NCBI GenBank assembly: GCA_050258755.1 | Contig: JBLMZI010000002.1 | Coordinates: 124,001 to 188,000 of the forward strand | Source: JBLMZI01 sp050258755 | Lineage (GTDB): Bacteria > Bacillota > Syntrophomonadia > Syntrophomonadales > DTU052 | Direction of reading: 5' to 3' | DNA length: 64,000 bases | Shown here: positions 59,159-64,000 of the stretch, in pieces | Numbering within the stretch: position 1 is the first letter of the stretch | Layout of the letters: each line of letters opens with the position of its first letter | The notes under the pieces: generated by a model | Told to the model about the DNA's origin: nothing | Seen by the model: only the letters and a program-made list of their open reading frames with translations | The model's database searches: none | Program-made: the position numbers and the translations under genes

Positions 59159-61588
59159 TTATTCCGCCTTGATGCGCATGCCATAGAACGAACGCCATAC
59201 GAAGACGAATGCAACCAGCAGGAAGACGATGCCGACCGTCGGAGCAATCGCTCTGAAGGATTCGGAAATCGCAATTTCCATTGCCAGCAGACCAAACAGC
59301 GTGGTGAACTTGATGATCGGGTTCAGCGCAACCGAGGACGTGTCCTTGAACGGGTCGCCAACCGTGTCGCCAACCACGCAAGCATCGTGCAGCGCGGTGC
59401 CCTTTTCCTTCAGGTCCACTTCAACAACCTTCTTGGCATTGTCCCAGCAGCCGCCGGCATTCGCCATAAAGACCGCCTGGAACAGACCAAAGACCGCAAT
59501 CGAGATCAAGTAGGACACAAACAGGGACACCGAAGCGGTTTCGGTGCCGGACGGTGCCGACAGGAACGCGAATGCAAGCGCGAAAGAGAAGATTGCGATG
59601 AAGATGTTGAACATCCCGGCTTGTGCGTACTGGGTGCAGATCTTAACAACTTCTTTGGACTTTTCAGTCGCAGCCATCTGGCTGGCGTCTTCGTCCAACT
59701 GGATGTTCTGTTTGATGTACTCAACCGCGCGATAGGCCCCGGTGGTAACCGCCTGGGTCGATGCGCCGGTGAACCAGTAAACGACCGAGCCGCCGGCCAG
59801 GAGGCCGAGGATCGTGTACGGATTCAGGAGATTCAGGATTGCTTCCGGCTTTACGCCGAGAACGTTCTGGATCACCAGAATCAGCGAGAAGATCATGGTC
59901 GTTGCACCAACCACCGCGGTCCCGATCAGCACCGGCTTCGCCGTTGCTTTAAAGGTGTTGCCCGCGCCATCGTTGGATTCGAGGTAATGCTTGGCCATAT
60001 CGAAATCGGGTTTGAAACCAAAGTCTTTCTCAAGTTCCTTTTCGATGTTCGGCAGGGTTTCGATCAGGGACAGTTCATAAATGGACTGTGCATTGTCGGT
60101 AACCGGGCCATAGCTGTCAACCGCGATGGTCACCGGGCCCATGCCGAGGAAACCGAAGGCCACAAGGCCAAAGGCAAAGATCGAAGCGTAGGACATGATG
60201 CCGCCAAGCCCCATCAGACTGAACTTGTAGGCTGCGAACATCAGACCGAAGAAAACCATGCCGATCCAGAAAGCGCTGAAGTTGCCGGCAACCAAACCGG
60301 ACAGGATGTTCAGCGACGGGCCGCCTTCGCGGGATGCCTTTACAACTTCCGCGACGTGGCCGGATTTTGGGCTGGTGAAGATCTTGGTAAATTCCGGAAT
60401 CAGAGCCGCACCAAGGGTACCGCAGCTGATAATTGCGGAGAGAACCACCCACAATTTCTGCAGTTCTGGGGCCGCACCGGAGGTCGGTCCGAGGAGCCAG
60501 TAGCTAACGCCGAAGGTCACGCCGATGGAAAGGATCGAGGTGATCCAGACCAGGCTGGTCAGCGGCTGTTCGAAGTCGAAGTCTTCCTTGTCCGCGAATC
60601 TCATCTGGCTGTAAACCCGGTTCGCATAGAAGGAAACGATCGAAGTAACAATCATCAGGACGCGCATGACGAAGATCCAGACCAGGAGGCTAGCCTGCAT
60701 CGCCGGAGCCACTGCGAGAACGATGAAGGAAATCAGCGCAACACCGGTAACGCCGTAGGTTTCGAAACCGTCCGCCGTCGGGCCAACACTGTCGCCGGCA
60801 TTGTCGCCGGTGCAGTCCGCGATAACACCGGGGTTCCGCGGATCGTCTTCTTTAATTCCGAACACGATCTTCATCAGGTCGGAACCAATATCAGCAATCT
60901 TGGTGAAAATACCGCCAGCGATACGCAGTGCGGAAGCACCGAGCGATTCGCCGATGGCAAAGCCGATGAAGCTCGCGCCTGCCAGATGGCGGGGAACGAA
61001 CAACAGGATGAGAAGCATCATGATCAGTTCAACGCAGATCAGAAGCACACCAATGCTCATGCCAGCATCGAGTGCGATGTTCAGCGTTTTTAGAGGTTTT
61101 TTCTCCAGACCGGAGAACGCGGTCCGGCTGTTCGCCAGGGTATTCATGCGGATGCCATACCAGGCTACGCCGTAGGAACCGAGAATACCGATAACCGTAA
61201 AGCTGAGAATCAGCGCTACGTTGCTGACCGGCATCTTCTGGAGATAACCGAAATAGAAGCCGACGCACACGCCGATAAAGATGAACAGAAGAACCAGGAA
61301 TTTTCCCTGCTGAATCAGGTAGGTTTTGCAGGTTTCGTAAATGATGGCCGCAACATTCAACATGGACTTGTGGGCCGGGAGCTTTTTGACGACTGTGTAC
61401 TGGTAAAGTCCGAACAGCATCCCGAGTACACAGATGCCGATTCCGTAGATAAGAAGCGACCGTTGGCCGCCCTCGATCGCCGGAATAATCAGGTCCGCCT
61501 CACTGGCCATCGCGATGGCCGGCGTCAGCAGAACCGCCAGCAGGCTGGTCAGCGCTGCTGTCAAGGTCTGAAACATGGTCCGGTTCAT
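59159..61588 (-). CDS. hppA: Membrane-bound proton-translocating pyrophosphatase (HppA), K+-independent type
   Basis: 809 residues, longer than the usual 660-770 because of an N-terminal signal-like segment (LTAALTSLLAVLLTPAIAMA). About 16 TM spans. The pyrophosphate motifs are EDDPRNPGVIADCTGDNAGD, with GDSVGPTADGFETYG following, and GDTVGDPFKDTSSVALN near the C-terminus. The residue that separates K+-dependent from K+-independent enzymes is Lys in GNTFKATAK, which points to K+ independence. It couples PPi hydrolysis to H+ (or Na+) pumping, saving energy in anaerobes. 30 bp after secG. Confidence 0.95.
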   Translation of the reverse strand: MNRTMFQTLTAALTSLLAVLLTPAIAMASEADLIIPAIEGGQRSLLIYGIGICVLGMLFGLYQYTVVKKLPAHKSMLNVAAIIYETCKTYLIQQGKFLVLLFIFIGVCVGFYFGYLQKMPVSNVALILSFTVIGILGSYGVAWYGIRMNTLANSRTAFSGLEKKPLKTLNIALDAGMSIGVLLICVELIMMLLILLFVPRHLAGASFIGFAIGESLGASALRIAGGIFTKIADIGSDLMKIVFGIKEDDPRNPGVIADCTGDNAGDSVGPTADGFETYGVTGVALISFIVLAVAPAMQASLLVWIFVMRVLMIVTSIVSFYANRVYSQMRFADKEDFDFEQPLTSLVWITSILSIGVTFGVSYWLLGPTSGAAPELQKLWVVLSAIISCGTLGAALIPEFTKIFTSPKSGHVAEVVKASREGGPSLNILSGLVAGNFSAFWIGMVFFGLMFAAYKFSLMGLGGIMSYASIFAFGLVAFGFLGMGPVTIAVDSYGPVTDNAQSIYELSLIETLPNIEKELEKDFGFKPDFDMAKHYLESNDGAGNTFKATAKPVLIGTAVVGATTMIFSLILVIQNVLGVKPEAILNLLNPYTILGLLAGGSVVYWFTGASTQAVTTGAYRAVEYIKQNIQLDEDASQMAATEKSKEVVKICTQYAQAGMFNIFIAIFSFALAFAFLSAPSGTETASVSLFVSYLISIAVFGLFQAVFMANAGGCWDNAKKVVEVDLKEKGTALHDACVVGDTVGDPFKDTSSVALNPIIKFTTLFGLLAMEIAISESFRAIAPTVGIVFLLVAFVFVWRSFYGMRIKAE

Positions 61589-61618
61589 AGTGCCTAAATC
61601 ATCCCTTCCGTTGATACT

Positions 61619-61855
61619 TTACTTATTGAGCAGAGCCAATACCAGGGTCAGTACCATAAACGAAATGGCGAAAATGGTGGTGAGCTTTTCAAACAGCTCG
61701 TCCATCCCTTTCTTCTTTCCGAAAATGGTTTCCGCGCCTCCAGCGATACTCCCCGATAACCCTGCGCTTTTCCCGGATTGCAAGAGTACTGAGGCGATCA
61801 CTCCCAGTGCAGCGAGTACATCAAGGATTGAAACAATGGTCTTAGCGACTCCCAT
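61619..61855 (-). CDS. secG: Preprotein translocase subunit SecG
   Basis: 78 residues, standard length, from ATG 61855 (ggaggtg 7-8 nt upstream); GTG 61864 is inside that site. Two TM segments (VSILDVLAALGVIASVLLQS, IFAISFMVLTLVLALL) and the SecG core QSGKSAGLSGSIAGGAETIF. It speeds SecYEG export. Confidence 0.96.
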   Translation of the reverse strand: MGVAKTIVSILDVLAALGVIASVLLQSGKSAGLSGSIAGGAETIFGKKKGMDELFEKLTTIFAISFMVLTLVLALLNK

Positions 61856-61963
61856 GGCTTTCACCTCCCGACAAAACCGTCTTCAAAAGCCAACTAGTAT
61901 TTTAGCACAGCAATGGTCGTTGAACAACCGAAATTCTTACGAATGGAAATATTGGGCTTTCGA

Positions 61964-63253
61964 TTATTTGCCGCGCAGATTGTAAAACACACCTTTCCCG
62001 CGATAGCGGGCCACGACGTCCAGTTCCTCCTCAATCCGCAGCAGCTGGTTATACTTCGCCACCCGGTCGGAACGGGCCGGTGCGCCGGTCTTGATCTGCC
62101 CGGCATTGGTTGCCACCGCGATGTCGGCGATGGTGGAATCCTCGGTCTCACCGGAACGGTGCGAAATCACACAGGTGTAGCCTGCGCGCTTTGCCATTTC
62201 GATGGTGTCCAGGGTTTCGGTCAGGGTGCCGATCTGGTTGACCTTGATCAGGATGCTGTTCGCGATCCCGCGGTCGATGCCCGTCGTCAGGCGCTCTGTA
62301 TTGGTGACGAAAATGTCGTCCCCAACCAGCTGGATCTTCTTGCCCAACCGTTCGGTCAACTTCTGCCAGCCATCCCAGTCGTCCTCTGCCAGACCGTCTT
62401 CAATGGTCAGAATCGGGTACTTCGCGGCCAAATCCTCATAGAAAGCAACCATTTCTTCGCTGCTCTTTTTGATTTTGCCGCTGTCCAGCCAGTAGAATCC
62501 ATCCTTGTAAAACTCGGTCGCTGCCGCGTCAAGGCCGATGAAAATATCCTCACCGGGTTTGTAGCCGGCCGCTTCGATCGCCTCAACGATCACCTGCACC
62601 GCTGCCTCGTTCGAGGGCAGATTCGGAGCAAAGCCGCCTTCATCGCCGACCGCGGTTGCGAGCCCTTTTTTGCCAAGTACCTTTTTCAGGGTATGATAGA
62701 CTTCCGCGCCCATGCGCAGCGCCTCCGCAAACGAAGCGGCTCCGACCGGCAGGATCATGAATTCCTGTAAATCGACGTTGTTGTCTGCATGGCGGCCGCC
62801 ATTCAGGATGTTCATCATCGGAACCGGGAGTTCTTTCGCGTTCACGCCGCCAATGTACTGGTACAGCGGCATTTCCAGATAGTCCGCCGCCGCGCGTGCG
62901 ACCGCCAGCGAAACCCCGAGGATGGCATTGGCGCCAAGCCGGCCTTTGTTTTCGGTACCGTCCAGCTCGATCATCAGCTGATCGATGCCGACCTGATCCA
63001 GGCAGTCCATGCCGATCAGTTCAGGTGCGATCACGGTGTTCACGTTGTCCACGGCATCCAGAACGCCCTTGCCCAGATAGCGCTCGCCGTCTGCGTCCCG
63101 CAGTTCAACCGCTTCATGCGCGCCGGTCGAAGCGCCCGAAGGCACCGCCGCGCGTCCCATGGTGCCGTCTTCCAGCACAACATCCACTTCCACCGTCGGA
63201 TTGCCGCGGGAATCAAGGATCTCCCGGGCGTAGACATCAACAATCAAGCTCAT
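61964..63253 (-). CDS. eno: Enolase
   Basis: 429 residues from ATG 63253 (ggaggggg upstream). Typical start IVDVYAREILDSRGNPTVEV, metal/catalytic segments including VGDDIFVTNTERLTTGI, ILIKVNQIGTLTETLDTI, and SHRSGETEDSTIADIAVATN. Interconverts 2-phosphoglycerate and phosphoenolpyruvate in glycolysis. Upstream is gpmI, the preceding glycolytic enzyme. Confidence 0.98.
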   Translation of the reverse strand: MSLIVDVYAREILDSRGNPTVEVDVVLEDGTMGRAAVPSGASTGAHEAVELRDADGERYLGKGVLDAVDNVNTVIAPELIGMDCLDQVGIDQLMIELDGTENKGRLGANAILGVSLAVARAAADYLEMPLYQYIGGVNAKELPVPMMNILNGGRHADNNVDLQEFMILPVGAASFAEALRMGAEVYHTLKKVLGKKGLATAVGDEGGFAPNLPSNEAAVQVIVEAIEAAGYKPGEDIFIGLDAAATEFYKDGFYWLDSGKIKKSSEEMVAFYEDLAAKYPILTIEDGLAEDDWDGWQKLTERLGKKIQLVGDDIFVTNTERLTTGIDRGIANSILIKVNQIGTLTETLDTIEMAKRAGYTCVISHRSGETEDSTIADIAVATNAGQIKTGAPARSDRVAKYNQLLRIEEELDVVARYRGKGVFYNLRGK

Positions 63254-63328
63254 TTTTCTTCCCCCTCCGGCTTGTTTTATGTACAGTTCCCAGGCCAATC
63301 GAACCCATAGCCGCTCATTCTCCCCGCA

Positions 63329-64000
63329 TTATGCGGGCGTAATCAGCGGTTTCCCCGTCATCTCGGACGGCACGGGCAGATTGAGCATTTTTAGAATCGT
63401 CGGTGCGATATCCTGCAGACTGCCGCCCTGACGGACCGAGCACTGCCGGAATGCGTCCCCGACGATCAGCACTGGGGTCCGGTTGGTGGTGTGCGCCGTC
63501 ACCGGTTCGCCAGTTGCTTCATTCATCATCAGATCGGCGTTCCCGTGATCGGCCGTGATAATTAGCGCCCCGCCTTTGGACAGGACCTTTTCCACCACGC
63601 GCCCGACACAGGTGTCCACGGTCTGGACTGCCTGAACCGCCGCGTCCATGATCCCCGTGTGCCCCACCATATCGGCATTCGCGTAATTCATTATCACGAG
63701 ATCGTAGACATCCCGGTCGATTTCGCTAAGCACCCGGTCGGTCACCGCGTAAGCGCTCATCTCCGGTTTCAGGTCATAAGTCGCCACCTTGGGAGACGGG
63801 ATCAACACCCGATCTTCACCGGGATTGGGGCTTTCGACCCCGCCGTTGAAAAAGAAGGTGACATGTGCGTACTTTTCCGTCTCCGCGATGCGAAGCTGTT
63901 TTATTCCATTCTGCGCGAGAATCTCGCCCAGGGTGTTGATCAAGTTCTGGGGTTCAAAGGCCACCGGCGTGTCGATGGTCACATCGTACTGCGTAAAACA
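63329..64000 (-). CDS. gpmI: 2,3-bisphosphoglycerate-independent phosphoglycerate mutase (5' part beyond window)
   Basis: The C-terminal 223 residues are present and the frame stays open through 64000 (FTQYDVTIDTPVAFEPQNLI), so the start lies outside. Metal-binding marks of the alkaline phosphatase fold: NYANADMVGHTGIMDAAVQ and ITADHGNADLM with HTTNRTPVLIV. Converts 3- to 2-phosphoglycerate, Mn-dependent. 76 bp before eno on the same strand, in a gpmI-eno-secG-hppA run. Confidence 0.96.
   Translation of the reverse strand, partial: CFTQYDVTIDTPVAFEPQNLINTLGEILAQNGIKQLRIAETEKYAHVTFFFNGGVESPNPGEDRVLIPSPKVATYDLKPEMSAYAVTDRVLSEIDRDVYDLVIMNYANADMVGHTGIMDAAVQAVQTVDTCVGRVVEKVLSKGGALIITADHGNADLMMNEATGEPVTAHTTNRTPVLIVGDAFRQCSVRQGGSLQDIAPTILKMLNLPVPSEMTGKPLITPA

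Noticed and set aside
58816..59295. Minus-strand frame (159 codons) over repeat B and the hppA 3' end
   Set aside because: The matching part of repeat A has stops in the same frame, and the 5' half lies inside hppA.
59387..61093. Long plus-strand open frame (568 codons) opposite hppA
   Set aside because: It is antisense to the whole pyrophosphatase gene, has no family resemblance, and arises from the codon bias of hppA.
61913..62770. Plus-strand frame (285 codons) opposite enolase
   Set aside because: Antisense shadow of eno.
1..64000. CRISPR array, insertion sequence, integrase or tRNA-associated att site
   Set aside because: No regularly spaced repeats, no transposase or integrase motifs, and no tRNA gene found by reading both strands.

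Overview
The window looks like chromosomal DNA of an anaerobic, moderate-GC Gram-positive bacterium, probably Bacillota (Clostridia or Limnochordia type). The evidence is a T-box leader, Shine-Dalgarno-rich starts, copper-amine-oxidase-like and SLH surface domains, lipoproteins with Gram-positive lipoboxes, a four-subunit 2-oxoacid:ferredoxin oxidoreductase and a membrane pyrophosphatase. The genus cannot be fixed from sequence alone.

Layout. 1-12.4 kb is mostly metabolic and on the minus strand. It holds an SPFH/zinc-ribbon pair, a ferredoxin-dependent 2-oxoacid oxidoreductase operon behind a T-box whose specifier reads as isoleucine AUC, an MFS exporter, a lipoprotein, branched-chain aminotransferase and a WG-repeat protein. 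The T-box and ilvE together suggest branched-chain amino acid metabolism. 12.4-19.5 kb is a conflict-type region. It has a histidine-kinase relic, a three-gene set (unknown protein, HEPN-like protein, 1145-residue phosphoribosyltransferase-domain protein), a duplicated small gene on both sides of the large one, two XRE regulators and a PD-(D/E)XK nuclease-like protein.

19.7-29.1 kb is the most unusual part. Three WXG100-like proteins and a soluble coiled-coil FtsK/SpoIIIE ATPase are followed by a small candidate modifier, an E2-like protein, a JAMM protease and an E1-like ThiF protein: a complete-looking bacterial ubiquitin-like conjugation set joined to type VII secretion components. Four adjacent small or membrane proteins share an N-terminal motif of the form FxIGxNGxIxF, and a near-identical short direct repeat lies on each side of the block.

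29-44 kb carries cell-surface and possible toxin genes: an FN3/copper-amine-oxidase protein, a periplasmic-binding-protein/legumain-like (C13) protease fusion, a coiled-coil lipoprotein, a ROK regulator, an SLH protein with MACPF and MABP-like domains, a DUF4157 protein and a rifampin ADP-ribosyltransferase (Arr) homologue.

44-64 kb is housekeeping: tmRNA with smpB and rnr, a MacAB-like ABC exporter under a TetR regulator with two palindromic operators, a PadR-DUF4180 regulator, a CoA-transferase between two copies of a structured repeat, a K+-independent-type membrane pyrophosphatase, secG, enolase and the end of phosphoglycerate mutase. No transposase, CRISPR array, tRNA or rRNA was seen.
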